A DNA stretch of 64,000 bases from Natrialba aegyptia DSM 13077 (lineage in GTDB: Archaea; Halobacteriota; Halobacteria; Halobacteriales; Natrialbaceae). Every line of letters begins with the position of its first letter. Within the stretch, counting starts at the first letter, position 1. The notes beneath the pieces were generated by a model. It was not told where the DNA came from, searched no databases, and saw only the letters and a list, made by a program, of their open reading frames with translations. Below are positions 16,675 to 25,483 of this stretch, piece after piece. The DNA lies in the NCBI RefSeq assembly GCF_000337535.1, contig NZ_AOIP01000008.1, positions 37,557 through 101,556 on the forward strand. The letters run 5' to 3'. The translations under genes and the position numbers were made by a program.

Positions 16675-18186
16675 TTACCGGTCGTCTCGAACGCCGGCGG
16701 GGAACTCGTTGCCCGATAACTCCACGGCACCGGAGTCGCTCGTGATGCGAAGCGAGTTGGCGTTCGCGATCGGCTGGGCGGCGGAGTTTTCGATCGTCAC
16801 GTCGGCCGCGCCGTTGACGACGATCGGGGTGTCTCGCGTTTCGAACTCGCTGTCGGAGATGGTGTAGTTCTCGCCGCGGAGTTCGATGCCGCGCCGTTTG
16901 GTGTCGCCGGGTTGGTCGATGTCGAGCCCGGTGAACTGGCAATTGTGGCGCTGGCAGAAGATTGCGTGCCGAAGCGTGGTCCCGGGTGCATCGCCGGTGA
17001 CGCGGACGTTCGACAGGTCGACGCCGCCGCCGTCCTCGCCGAGGATGCGAACGGCATTTGCACTCCCGGCCATGTCGACGGTGACGTTTTCGATGGTCGT
17101 CGGCCCGTTGCCGGAATCGAGTCGGATCCCGTTTGCGGGTTGTGCACCGACGCTGATATCGGTGTTCGAAATGGTCGTTTCGTCGACGTCGCTCATGACT
17201 CTGATGGCGTCGCCGTTTGGTTCCGGGACGGCGATCGTCGCGTCTTCGATGGTAAACCGATCGCCGCCGTCGAGTCGAATCGCGTGTTGGCCCGCCGAGC
17301 CGTGCGGGTCGTCGTCGACGACGACCGTTGCGCCGCTGACCGCCGCGGTCGAGCCGTTGAGCCGGATCGAGGCGGTCCCGCTGTTTCGGAAGTAGCCGCC
17401 ACTGATGCCGACTCGACCCGTCTGGTTCGAAGAGTACAATCCGTTATCCGGGAAGCCGCCCAGAATACAGTTCTCGAACACGAGCGTCCCGCGGTGGTTC
17501 CCGTTGACGTGGATGCCGGTCGCGCCGCGCCACATGTTGCCCTCGTTCGGCGTCTCGTCGACGTGGACGGCCCCGTCGGGCGCGTGGAAACAATTGACGA
17601 GCCCCTCGCCATCGGGGTCGAGCACGTTGAACAGGCCCGGACCCCAGGTTCCGCTGTCGTGGACGCCATCAATTGTCACGTTTCGAACGATAAGGCCGTC
17701 CTCGACCTCCGCGTTGATAACTCGAATACCCGTTTCCGATGCGGTCTGGTCGACGTCGAACCCTTCGAACCGAAGATCGTTGCCGGGAACCTCGTGTGTT
17801 CCCAGTCGGAATAGTCGGTATTGTGGGCCGTCGAACTCGTGATAGTTTGCCGGAACGAGCGTCGCGTCCTCCCCCACGAAACCGACGTTCTCGAATCCAG
17901 TGAACCGGAGCTGTTCGTCCATGTAGTATCGCCCTTCGGGGAACTCGAGGAGCGTATCGTCTCCAACGTGCTCTCGAAGGACGGGCGTAATTGATTCGTT
18001 TCCGTCGGGGTCTGCACCGGCTTCGACGACGTCGATGACGGTGTCGTACTGACTCCGTACATCGTCGTCGGCCGCTGCTACCGAGCCGACGCTGGCAAGT
18101 GAGGCCACCGACCCGGCCGCAACGAGACTGCCTTTTAGATACGATCGTCGACTGAACTGCTGACTGCGTCCGTCGTTTGAAGTCAC
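16675..18186 (-). CDS. Tat-exported right-handed beta-helix protein
   Basis: 503 residues. The start SRRSYLKGSLVAAGSVASLASVGSVAAA is a Tat signal with a likely AxA cleavage site near residue 38. The rest consists of imperfect repeats of about 20-25 residues rich in Asn, Gly, Val and Ile (for example ITIEN-like, NTDISVGAQPANGIRLDSG), which is the pattern of pectate-lyase-like parallel beta-helices; no catalytic triad is recognised. The only in-frame start is GTG at 18186, preceded by GGGAGG two bases upstream and by a TATA-like tract at 18213-18220 about 31 bases away. It lies beside the tRNA-Lys duplication, so it may be part of an acquired segment. A polysaccharide-binding or lyase role is an inference. 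Confidence 0.78.
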   Translation of the reverse strand: MTSNDGRSQQFSRRSYLKGSLVAAGSVASLASVGSVAAADDDVRSQYDTVIDVVEAGADPDGNESITPVLREHVGDDTLLEFPEGRYYMDEQLRFTGFENVGFVGEDATLVPANYHEFDGPQYRLFRLGTHEVPGNDLRFEGFDVDQTASETGIRVINAEVEDGLIVRNVTIDGVHDSGTWGPGLFNVLDPDGEGLVNCFHAPDGAVHVDETPNEGNMWRGATGIHVNGNHRGTLVFENCILGGFPDNGLYSSNQTGRVGISGGYFRNSGTASIRLNGSTAAVSGATVVVDDDPHGSAGQHAIRLDGGDRFTIEDATIAVPEPNGDAIRVMSDVDETTISNTDISVGAQPANGIRLDSGNGPTTIENVTVDMAGSANAVRILGEDGGGVDLSNVRVTGDAPGTTLRHAIFCQRHNCQFTGLDIDQPGDTKRRGIELRGENYTISDSEFETRDTPIVVNGAADVTIENSAAQPIANANSLRITSDSGAVELSGNEFPAGVRDDR

Positions 18187-18551
18187 GTCCTCCCTTCTGG
18201 AGGTTGGGTTATTACGTATATTCTGCGTAAATTTTCTGTTAATTCCCAGAGTATTCGAACGACGATTGACCGTTCGTCAACAGCGACGATAGCTTGCGAT
18301 TTTGCGAGCTGCTCGCGTTCGGTTTCGCTGTTCAAAACAACGTGACTGTCTCCGCTACTGTGGTGAGCGAAACAGTTCTGCTTCCAGAACGATTTTAGCG
18401 CGCTGCAGGCCATCGTTTTTCACGCTGATTTCGACGTAACTGACTCTAATGCTGGTTTATATACCATCGATAGTGACTGTCAAGATTGTCATTGCTAATA
18501 TCTTTGGATGAGGGGTTATTGCGCTCCTTATCCTACGATTGAACCGAATCC
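18187..18551. other. AT-rich intergenic region between divergent genes
   Basis: Noticeably more AT-rich than its surroundings. It holds a TATA-like TACGTATA (18213-18220, minus-strand gene), a strong TTTATATAC (18456-18464), and CTTATCCTA (18528-18536) ahead of the gene at 18552. A 76-codon minus-strand frame (18183-18413) lacks family features and normal codon bias and is not called. Confidence 0.5.
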
Positions 18552-19220
18552 ATGACATCGATCGCAGACATCGAGTTCACGGCTGACGGGACCGGACTGG
18601 GCGACCTCTTCGAGGCCGTTCCCTCACTGACCTGCGAGATGGAGAGTGTGATCGCCTCGCAAGGGCACGGGCTCTGGCTCTCGGGGCCCTCCCAGGAGAT
18701 GATCGACGACGCGTTGGCGACCTCGTCCGCGATCGATGAGTACTCGCTGATCAACAGCGACGACGACCGCTGGCTGTACGACATCGAGTTCACACCGGAA
18801 ACGGTCAACGTCTTCGAGCTGGTTATCGAGGAGGGCGGGACCGTACTGAGCGCCTCCGCATCGAACGGCACCTGGCTGTTGAGCATCCGTGTTCTCGAAC
18901 GGGACCACGTGAGTTCGCTCTATGATCGGCTCACCGAAGACGACGTCTCGCCGACGATCGTTCGCCTCTTCGATCTGGAGTCGGAGAGTAACTCCCAGTG
19001 TGGGCTGACCGCTCGACAGTACGAAACACTGGTGGCCGCGATCGATCACGGGTACTTCGAGATCCCACGGGAGGTCTCGATGCAAGAACTGTCGGAAGAA
19101 CTCGATATCTCTCATCAGGCGCTGTCCGAGCGATTACGGCGTGCCTACCGTGCACTCGTCACGTCGGAGCTCAACGTTACCGAAGAGGCACCGATTACTG
19201 AACCGATGCCCTCCGACTGA
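18552..19220 (+). CDS. Bat-type (HTH-10) transcriptional regulator
   Basis: 222 residues. The C-terminal 55-60 residues are the HTH-10 domain of the haloarchaeal bacterio-opsin activator family: GLTARQYETLVAAIDHGYFE then a helix-turn-helix MQELSEELDISHQALSERLRRAYRAL. The N-terminal part is a small sensor-like domain (residues 1-150) of the bat type, lacking the PAS/GAF domains of longer members. Such proteins regulate local or environmental-response genes; its target is unknown. It stands alone, divergent from the beta-helix gene. Confidence 0.9.
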   Translation: MTSIADIEFTADGTGLGDLFEAVPSLTCEMESVIASQGHGLWLSGPSQEMIDDALATSSAIDEYSLINSDDDRWLYDIEFTPETVNVFELVIEEGGTVLSASASNGTWLLSIRVLERDHVSSLYDRLTEDDVSPTIVRLFDLESESNSQCGLTARQYETLVAAIDHGYFEIPREVSMQELSEELDISHQALSERLRRAYRALVTSELNVTEEAPITEPMPSD

Positions 19221-19302
19221 CGGACTGCCGATGCAGGTGGAACCGCCGTCGAGGAGCGGGCTGAAACATCACCATTAATAGTTGGCCGTCTGTCTATCCG
19301 GT

Positions 19303-20070
19303 ATGGATATCGACAGCGATGGTGGCGTCCTGACAATCACTTTTGACCGGCCCGAGGTCCGCAATGCGATTTCTCGCGAGACGGCTACAACCCTGGCGGA
19401 GACGATCGCCGACGCGTCCCCCGATGAGTATCACGCGATCGTTATCACTGGCGAAGGCGATGCCTTCAGCGCCGGCGGCGATATCGAGGCGATGGCGACG
19501 GAGCCCGACCCGCCGCGTGAGGCCTACGAAGACATCACGAACTCGTTCGGCCGCGTCGTCGAAGCCATGCTCGAGTGTCCGGTTCCGATCGTCGCGAAAG
19601 TGTCCGGCGACGCGGTCGGTGCCGGCCTCGCGGTCGTCGCTCTCTCGGATATCGCCTACGCCTCCGCGGAGGCGACCTTCTCCTGTGCGTTCGTCCGCGT
19701 CGGCCTCATTCCGGATACCGGCGGCACCTTCATGCTCCCGCACCTGATCGGCCTGCGCGCGGCGAAAAAACTCGCGTTCACCGGCGAGTTCGTCGACGCC
19801 GAGCGCGCCGCGGACCTCGACCTGATCAACGAAGCGGTTCCTGCGAGTGAACTCGACGGGCGAGTGGCCGAAACCGTCGAGCGACTCGGCCGACGACCGA
19901 CGGATGTGATCGGCATAACGAAACAGGCGCTACACGAGAATCTGGGCCGTCAGTGGTCCGAGGCGTTGGATTACGAGAATCTGCTCCAGGGACACGCTCG
20001 TGCGACCGATTCCCACGAGGAAGGTGTTGCTGCGTTTCTCGAGGGTCGCGATCCGGCGTTTAACGAGTAG
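19303..20070 (+). CDS. Enoyl-CoA hydratase/isomerase family protein
   Basis: 255 residues, the normal crotonase length. Seen: ITFDRPEVRNAIS near the start, GEGDAFSAGGDIEAM (oxyanion-hole motif) near residue 60, KVSGDAVGAGLAVVALSDIAYAS near residue 100, and FVRVGLIPDTGGTFMLPHLIG with the position of the second catalytic acid occupied by Asp (PDTGG). Members hydrate trans-enoyl-CoA in fatty-acid or amino-acid catabolism, but the superfamily is diverse and the exact substrate is open. Start 19303 is preceded at about -27 by ATTAATAG. Confidence 0.9.
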   Translation: MDIDSDGGVLTITFDRPEVRNAISRETATTLAETIADASPDEYHAIVITGEGDAFSAGGDIEAMATEPDPPREAYEDITNSFGRVVEAMLECPVPIVAKVSGDAVGAGLAVVALSDIAYASAEATFSCAFVRVGLIPDTGGTFMLPHLIGLRAAKKLAFTGEFVDAERAADLDLINEAVPASELDGRVAETVERLGRRPTDVIGITKQALHENLGRQWSEALDYENLLQGHARATDSHEEGVAAFLEGRDPAFNE

Positions 20071-20204
20071 GCTCTAGATTACGATCGATAGAGAGACACT
20101 ATTCTCACTGTTTCTCCAGTCCAGCGGGCTATCGCTGTGGTATGGACACGCAAGCCAGCGCAAGCAGCACCGTCTTGGTCGTCTTTGACGGACATTTGAG
20201 TGCA

Positions 20205-20732
20205 ATGTCTCCACAATTTACGGACGACGACGTCGGCAAGAGCGTCATCAACGCCGAGGGTGATGAGGTCGGTATCATCGCCGACGTCGAACACGGCACC
20301 GCGCACGTCGAACCGGACCCCGGAATCACGGATACGATCAAGGCGAAACTCGGTTGGGGTGGAACAGACGATGCGTATCCGCTGCAGGAGAGTTCAGTCG
20401 CGGATGTCACAGCGGACGAAGTCCACTTACAGAGTGATCTGTCCGGAACAGGGGCTGGTATGAGTAGTGACACAGCCGCTGGGGCTGGCACCGGTGCCGG
20501 CTCGAGTCGACCGCGCGATACCGGGATGGATACGGACACTGGGAGGGGTACCGATACGGAAGGACGGACGGGGACGACGCGCGAGGATCGCGAAGACGAT
20601 AGTGGACTGACGGACGACGATGACGAACTGATCGGCGATAGTGACGACGATAGCGGCTTGATGGACGATGACGACGATGATAGCGGGCTGATGAACGATG
20701 ACGATGATGACCGTCGTAACGACACGCGATAA
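20205..20732 (+). CDS. PRC-barrel-like protein with repetitive acidic tail
   Basis: 175 residues. The first 85 residues (FTDDDVGKSVINAEGDEVGIIADVEHG, then EPDPGITDTIKAKLGWG and ADEVHL) form a PRC-barrel-like fold conserved among haloarchaea. Residues about 90-175 are low complexity: Gly/Ala/Thr first, then three tandem copies of a DDSGLMDDDD-like unit. Start 20205 is preferred over 20142 because the domain begins right there and the extra 21 residues look random. Function unknown; a surface-charge or stress-related role would be guesswork. Confidence 0.72.
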   Translation: MSPQFTDDDVGKSVINAEGDEVGIIADVEHGTAHVEPDPGITDTIKAKLGWGGTDDAYPLQESSVADVTADEVHLQSDLSGTGAGMSSDTAAGAGTGAGSSRPRDTGMDTDTGRGTDTEGRTGTTREDREDDSGLTDDDDELIGDSDDDSGLMDDDDDDSGLMNDDDDDRRNDTR

Positions 20733-20810
20733 CCCGCCGTCCTCACCGATTCAGTGAACCAGTTCTCCATCCAGCAACGATTTCTCACCCGACGCGCCAC
20801 CAGTTACCGT

Positions 20811-21641
20811 TCACTTCGGCTCGCCGTGTGACACGCCGTCGCGCTCGTCCGCTCGCCGCCGCCGCAGTGCCGCCCGTGCGTTCGAAGCCTCGTATCCAAA
20901 GAGGACGCTCTCGCCGTAGTGTTCTGCCACTTCGAGTGCGCGGATCAGGTTCTCGACCTCGACGTTGACCGCGTACAACTCGATACTGAACGGCGTCTCG
21001 AGTTCACTTTCGAATCCCTTCGCGATCGTCTCGAGCCAGTAGGTCGTCTCGTAGGCCATATCGTACAGCGGCACGACGAACTCGTCGACGTACTCTTCGA
21101 GGGCCGCGAGGTCGAGGCCGGCCCGTTCGTAGAGGTGACCCGGATACGGGTCAGGGTAGAGCGTTAGATAGACCCGCCCCGGTATGCGATCGGCGGCTTC
21201 GGCGACGAACTCGGTGATGACGCTCGCGCGCCACTCGTTTCGATCTTCGTATTCGCTCTCTGCAAACGCCTGCTCACAGACGCCACAGCGACAGTATTCG
21301 GGACGAGGAAACCCGACGTCGTCGAGTCTCACGTCCTCGTTCGCCTCGACGCAATCGTCGATGATTTCGAACAGCCCCTCGCGATAGTCCTCGCGCGAGG
21401 GACAGATGTAGGCCCAGTCGAAGTACCGGCGATCCCTGGTTGCGGGTCGCCCCATGTCGTCGACCGGAACGAGCGACGGATCGGCGTCTGCGGCCGCGTT
21501 GTCGCCAAAACAGGAGACCATGTTCACCCCGTCCGCGATCGGCTCTGCGGACCGGCCGGTCACGTCCTTGACCTCGTAGAAGCCGCGGTCGAACTCCGGC
21601 CACTGGACCTCTTCAGCGTTGCGGGTGACGACGCCGTACAT
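20811..21641 (-). CDS. Unknown haloarchaeal protein, possibly TIM-barrel glycosidase-like
   Basis: 276 residues, soluble, no signal peptide. Seen: alternating beta-strand/helix segments such as FDWAYICPSREDYREGLFEI, VRLDDVGFPRPEYC, RVYLTLYPDPYP, EFVVPLYDM and ETPFSIELYAVNVE, which read like a TIM barrel of the glycosidase-like type, with conserved-looking Asp/Glu at strand ends. A CRCGVC cysteine cluster follows the second strand and could bind a metal. I do not recognise the family by name. The start MYGVVTRNAEEVQWP at 21641 is the first Met. A hexanucleotide repeat lies about 50 bases upstream of it. Confidence 0.65.
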   Translation of the reverse strand: MYGVVTRNAEEVQWPEFDRGFYEVKDVTGRSAEPIADGVNMVSCFGDNAAADADPSLVPVDDMGRPATRDRRYFDWAYICPSREDYREGLFEIIDDCVEANEDVRLDDVGFPRPEYCRCGVCEQAFAESEYEDRNEWRASVITEFVAEAADRIPGRVYLTLYPDPYPGHLYERAGLDLAALEEYVDEFVVPLYDMAYETTYWLETIAKGFESELETPFSIELYAVNVEVENLIRALEVAEHYGESVLFGYEASNARAALRRRRADERDGVSHGEPK

Positions 21642-21689
21642 AGCTCACGGTACGACGCCGTCCCCGTAAGCCGTTCGGATCGGGGTGAT

Positions 21690-21737
21690 CGTAGTCGTAG
21701 TCGTATTCGTATTCGTATTCGTAGTCGTAGTCGTATC
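21690..21737. repeat. Hexanucleotide tandem repeat, eight units of CGTA(G/T)T
   Basis: Eight consecutive hexamers: two CGTAGT, three CGTATT, two CGTAGT and a final CGTATC. A second, looser run of GTCGTA and GAGTAC/GACTAT units follows at about 21772-21825. The tract lies upstream of the minus-strand gene ending its start at 21641, in its promoter region. Confidence 0.85.
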
Positions 21738-21942
21738 CACATCCGGACGCCTCCGTGTACTCACCCTCGGGGTCGTAGTCGTACGAGTATGACTATGAGC
21801 ATGAGTACGAGTACGCGAACCGACCCGATAACTCGCGCGTGGGTCAACTGTGAACTCGTGTGCGTTCTGTGCGGGTTCCAGAACTACGTCTCGGGTCGGT
21901 TCAGTCGTTTCTGAGACGATTCAGGGTTCGTTCTTACTCGGC

Positions 21943-22062
21943 TTACTCGGCTGGCTCGTATTCGATTTCCTCGGTGTCGATCTCCGACGAGCTGGTGAAG
22001 ACGACCTTCCAGAGGACGGCGATAACGACCAGGGCAAGCAGGACTTTAACCGTACGTGACAT
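21943..22062 (-). CDS. 39-residue single-helix membrane peptide
   Basis: A short frame not long enough for usual cut-offs: ATG at 22062, TAA at 21943. The product is MSRTVKVLLALVVIAVLWKVVFTSSS followed by an acidic tail (EIDTEEIEYEPAE): a positively charged start, one hydrophobic helix of about 17 residues, then an acidic exterior or cytoplasmic tail. Codon third positions are GC-rich as in real neighbours. Function unknown. Confidence 0.6.
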   Translation of the reverse strand: MSRTVKVLLALVVIAVLWKVVFTSSSEIDTEEIEYEPAE

Positions 22063-22199
22063 ATCCACCTAGAGTTTCGGTCGGCTCCTATTTAGCTATT
22101 CTGGATAGTCCTCTCGATTCGAAAATCCACACGTTCGACACCGGCGTGGGGTGTCGATAGCGCAGCCGATTGACGGGACTGGTGGGCCAGCCGTTCCGG

Positions 22200-22691
22200 T
22201 CAGGCTGTATCGATCAGCGCTGCGATCTCCTCTCGGATGATCGTCTCACAGTACGTACAGCGAACGCCGTCCGGGAGCACTTCGAACCGCGATGTCACGG
22301 GTTCGTCGCCGGTCGTGATGCAGTCCGCGTTCGGACACGACAACACGCCTTCGACGTACTCGGGGCGCTCGACGCGATGCTTTTCGACCACCTCGTAGTC
22401 ACGAACGATGTTGATCGTTGCGTCGGGCGCGATCAGCGAGAGGACGTCGACTTCGTCTTGACTCAACTCCCGACCCTCGACCTTGACGATGTCTTTGCGC
22501 GCGAATCGATTCGATGGGACGTTCATCCCGACGGAAACCTCCTCGCCATCGGTCCCGTCGATACCGAGAATCGCGAGGACGTTAAGCGCCTGGCCACCGC
22601 GGACGTGATCGATGACGGTGCCGTCCTGAATCTTGCTTACCCGGAGTTCGTGTGCCCCGTTGTCGTCGTGATGGTCGTGGTCGTCACTCAT
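22200..22691 (-). CDS. pyrI: Aspartate carbamoyltransferase regulatory subunit
   Basis: 163 residues, normal PyrI length. The N-terminal allosteric domain has [14 protein letters not shown] and an [10 protein letters not shown] segment; the C-terminal zinc domain carries four cysteines in CPNADC and CTYC. PyrI binds nucleotide effectors and, through the zinc domain, the catalytic trimers of PyrB. The start at 22691 ([10 protein letters not shown], a His/Asp-rich extension before the domain) overlaps the end of pyrB by eight bases, so the two are co-translated; the longer upstream frame is a shadow of pyrB. Confidence 0.96.
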   Translation of the reverse strand: MSDDHDHHDDNGAHELRVSKIQDGTVIDHVRGGQALNVLAILGIDGTDGEEVSVGMNVPSNRFARKDIVKVEGRELSQDEVDVLSLIAPDATINIVRDYEVVEKHRVERPEYVEGVLSCPNADCITTGDEPVTSRFEVLPDGVRCTYCETIIREEIAALIDTA

Positions 22692-23682
22692 CGGCTTCAC
22701 CTCCGTCACCATTCGCGGCGTCAGCCGTCGCTGTCGCTGCCCCTGTCCTTGTCCCTGTTCCCGTTCCGTGATCGCGCAAGAACAGATCGAGCAACGCCAT
22801 CCGTACCGGAACGGCATTGTGTGCCTGTTCGAAGTACGCCGCGTAGTCGGTATCGTCGATCTCGGGGGCGATTTCGTCGACGCGCGGAAGCGGGTGCATA
22901 ACCGTCAGCTCGTCGCTTGCAGCCTCGAGCGTCTCGGTGTCGATCTGGTACTCACCCGCGACCTTCTGGTACTCCTCTTCGTCCGGAAATCGCTCCCGCT
23001 GAATTCGAGTCACGTAGAGTACGTCGAGCGAGGAGAGGACCGGCTCGAGTGCGTCGTGTTCTCGAATCTGCGTGTCCTCGCCCTGCTGGTGGAGGTCGTA
23101 GACGACCTCACGAGGGAGTTGCAGGCTTTCAGGGCTGATAAAGTGCTGGCGCGTATCGAAGTTGGTCAGCGCGTAGGCCAGCGAGTGGACGGTTCGGCCG
23201 TACTTCAGATCTCCCATAATGCCGATAGTCAAGTCATCGAGTCCCGCGTTCTCCTGGATCGTATAGAGGTCGAGCAGGGTCTGGGTCGGATGGTGACCCG
23301 CGCCGTCACCGGCGTTCAGGAGGGGGACATCGACGAACTCGCTCGCCATTGCCGCGGCTCCCTGTTTCGGATGACGCAGAACGAGCGCATCGGTGTACCC
23401 CTCGATGACCCGAACCGTGTCTGCGAGCGTTTCCCCCTTTTTGACGCTCGAGGACTCGACGGACCCCATGTCGACGACATCGCCTCCGAGCCGTTTCATT
23501 GCGGTTTCGAAGCTCATCTTCGTGCGCGTACTCGGCTCGAAAAAGAGGAGTCCGAGCAGCGCGTTCGCGTGGCGATCGGCGACCGCCTCCGGATCGGCGT
23601 CGATTTCGGCCGCCCGGTCGAGAACGGTCTCGATGTCCGCCCGCGAGAGTTGTTTGCTCGTGATGAGGTGATCGTGGCGCAT
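22684..23682 (-). CDS. pyrB: Aspartate carbamoyltransferase catalytic subunit
   Basis: 332 residues. Catalyses carbamoyl phosphate plus aspartate to carbamoyl aspartate, the first committed pyrimidine step. Seen: carbamoyl-phosphate signature [12 protein letters not shown] near residue 52, [17 protein letters not shown] near residue 128, and HPLPRVDEI near residue 265. A haloarchaeal extension of about 25 residues rich in Gly/Thr/Ala/Asp follows the family end. It is first in the pyrB-pyrI operon, divergent from the KaiC-like gene; pyrD is on the same strand about 8 kb away. Confidence 0.97.
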   Translation of the reverse strand: MRHDHLITSKQLSRADIETVLDRAAEIDADPEAVADRHANALLGLLFFEPSTRTKMSFETAMKRLGGDVVDMGSVESSSVKKGETLADTVRVIEGYTDALVLRHPKQGAAAMASEFVDVPLLNAGDGAGHHPTQTLLDLYTIQENAGLDDLTIGIMGDLKYGRTVHSLAYALTNFDTRQHFISPESLQLPREVVYDLHQQGEDTQIREHDALEPVLSSLDVLYVTRIQRERFPDEEEYQKVAGEYQIDTETLEAASDELTVMHPLPRVDEIAPEIDDTDYAAYFEQAHNAVPVRMALLDLFLRDHGTGTGTRTGAATATADAANGDGGEADE

Positions 23683-23776
23683 TCGTTCGTGTTGGCTCCT
23701 CCATTCCCCTTGAATCCCCCCATTCCGACCGGCGTTGTGACTCGTCAGTCCGTCTCGCAGTACTCCAAAGGCAAAG

Positions 23777-23786
23777 AATTATACAC
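23777..23786 (+). promoter_or_regulatory. TATA box of the KaiC-like gene
   Basis: AATTATACAC is centred about 31 bases before the ATG at 23813, the expected spacing for a leaderless or nearly leaderless archaeal transcript. Confidence 0.6.
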
Positions 23787-23812
23787 GAACTACAGAAAGA
23801 CACCACAACCGT

Positions 23813-24436
23813 ATGGTAGATCGGCTGGAAACCGGGATCGACGTGCTGGACCGAAAACTCGATGGCGGACTCCCCCCGGGCTGTCTCGTCGCGTACACCG
23901 CCGCCCCAGCCAGCCAATCGGAACTCCTGCTCTACGAGCTCACCGCCGCGCGCGGAACCCTGTATCTCTCGACCGAACGCTCCGAGGAAACCGTCCGTCA
24001 CGCCGTTGAGAGTTCACCTTCCGATGTCGGCAACCCGACGATCAGACACGTCTCCAGCGACGCACCGATCGAGGAGACCATGCAACTCATCGGCGCGCTC
24101 CCCGACGGTGCAAACCTCATCATCGACACGATGAACATCCTCGAGCGAACGGACACGGACGAGTTCATCTCGTTTCTCGACGACCTCAAGACGCAGATGC
24201 TCGATAAGAACGGAATTGCCGTTCTTCACTGTCTTCGGGGCGATGCGCCCGCGAACCGAACTCGGACCTACCACGCCGTCGACGCCGTGTTCGATCTCCA
24301 GACGGCAGTGTCCGGCGCTGAACTCGAGAACCATCTGACGATTCCGAAGTTCCGCGGTGGCGGGCAGCCGACGAAGGCGATTAAACTCGAGTTGGTTGAG
24401 GAGGTTGCGATCGATACGAGTCGGGATATCGCGTAA
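23813..24436 (+). CDS. KaiC/RadA-superfamily protein with a degenerate P-loop
   Basis: 207 residues, a single RecA-like domain of the KaiC/RAD55 type: start LETGIDVLDRKLDGGLPPGCLV, beta strand GTLYLSTERSEETV, and Walker B-like NLIIDTMNIL. The position of Walker A reads TAAPASQSELL, without the GxGK(T/S) and without lysine, so ATP binding is doubtful. The family context is signalling or regulation. It is convergent with the membrane gene at 24491. Confidence 0.78.
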   Translation: MVDRLETGIDVLDRKLDGGLPPGCLVAYTAAPASQSELLLYELTAARGTLYLSTERSEETVRHAVESSPSDVGNPTIRHVSSDAPIEETMQLIGALPDGANLIIDTMNILERTDTDEFISFLDDLKTQMLDKNGIAVLHCLRGDAPANRTRTYHAVDAVFDLQTAVSGAELENHLTIPKFRGGGQPTKAIKLELVEEVAIDTSRDIA

Positions 24437-24490
24437 GGCCGCGCCATACTTCTCGGTCTACGTCACGGGTGATCCACACCTTTCACCGAG

Positions 24491-25483
24491 TCACTTCTGC
24501 CCCGTCGTAAACGGCGTGATGGCTGCTGTCCGCTCCGTGACTGTCGCCGTTCGGAGAATGTACGAAAAGAGCAGTGCAGGTGGCAATGCTCCGATTGCGA
24601 CGGCACTCGGGAAGACGACGAGTCGGACCTGGGATCCGAAGGGTGGACCCGTCGGCCCCGTCAACGAGAACAGCACTGCGATCGCGACCCCGATCGCAGG
24701 AACGCCGGCGTAGAACAGGTATCGGGAGAGTTGCGAGAGTTCGACCTGCAGATAGACGGATTTCAGATACTGGCGGGTGATATCCATCTCTTGCAGCCTG
24801 TTTCGAAGGTCCTCGAACGCCGTATCGATGGCCGGGGGAAGATCGCTACCAGCCGTTCGCCGGGCTCGTTCGAGGCGGTAGATCTCGCGTGCAAAGTTGC
24901 TCTCGATCGTCGTTGAGAGGGCGTCGAAAATTCCGGTATCGGATTTGTCGATATGCTGTTCAATTCGCTCGAGTGCGATCGTGAGATCGTCGGTTACGTC
25001 GCTGATTTCGTCGCGAACGTCCTCCGAGAGTACGTCCGACCCGGTGGCGGCATCATCGAGTCGAACTGTCTCCTGACGGGCGCTCGCGACAACGAGTCGC
25101 AGAAAGCCCGCCGGAACGGCTGGTGCAGCCGTATCCGCGACTTCTTCGACCTCCTGGCGGAAGTCGACCGTTTCTTCGATCTGTGACGTGAGTTCGCCGG
25201 GAGATTGGAGTTCTCGAGACAGCAGCAACTGGTTAATCGAGACGACGACGGTAATGAGCGTCATATTGCCCGTAATCAGGCCGCTGAACACGTAGAACAG
25301 TGGTTGCGTATTCGAAAGCAGTGCAACGTGGGTGAGCGAGAGAAGCAGAGAGGCGACGCCGAACGTGATGGCGATGCCGGCAGCGATCACGAAGCGATTG
25401 CCGTCGAGCAGAAACCAACGAGTGATCGGTCCCGATTCGGGCTGGGATGGAGAGCTCTCGTCGTCGCTCGTCAGATCGACCAT
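24491..25483 (-). CDS. Haloarchaeal membrane protein of unknown function
   Basis: 330 residues. Two hydrophobic helices near residues 30-85 (VIAAGIAITFGVASLLLSL and FSGLITGNMTLITVVVSIN), a long charged helical middle (residues 90-245, many Asp/Glu/Arg, coiled-coil-like), and two more helices near residues 255-315 (YLFYAGVPAIGVAIAVLFSL and VVFPSAVAIGALPPALLFSY). This two-helices, cytoplasmic loop, two-helices topology recurs in haloarchaeal proteins of unknown role. No motif is recognised. Confidence 0.7.
   Translation of the reverse strand: MVDLTSDDESSPSQPESGPITRWFLLDGNRFVIAAGIAITFGVASLLLSLTHVALLSNTQPLFYVFSGLITGNMTLITVVVSINQLLLSRELQSPGELTSQIEETVDFRQEVEEVADTAAPAVPAGFLRLVVASARQETVRLDDAATGSDVLSEDVRDEISDVTDDLTIALERIEQHIDKSDTGIFDALSTTIESNFAREIYRLERARRTAGSDLPPAIDTAFEDLRNRLQEMDITRQYLKSVYLQVELSQLSRYLFYAGVPAIGVAIAVLFSLTGPTGPPFGSQVRLVVFPSAVAIGALPPALLFSYILRTATVTERTAAITPFTTGQK

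Noticed and set aside
18183..18413. 76-codon minus-strand frame before the beta-helix gene
   Set aside because: AT-rich, no haloarchaeal codon bias and no recognisable domain; it overlaps the promoter of the beta-helix gene.
21690..21825. Short Arg/Ile-rich frames across the hexamer repeat as genes
   Set aside because: The translations are artefacts of the repeat (alternating Arg and Ile or Leu).
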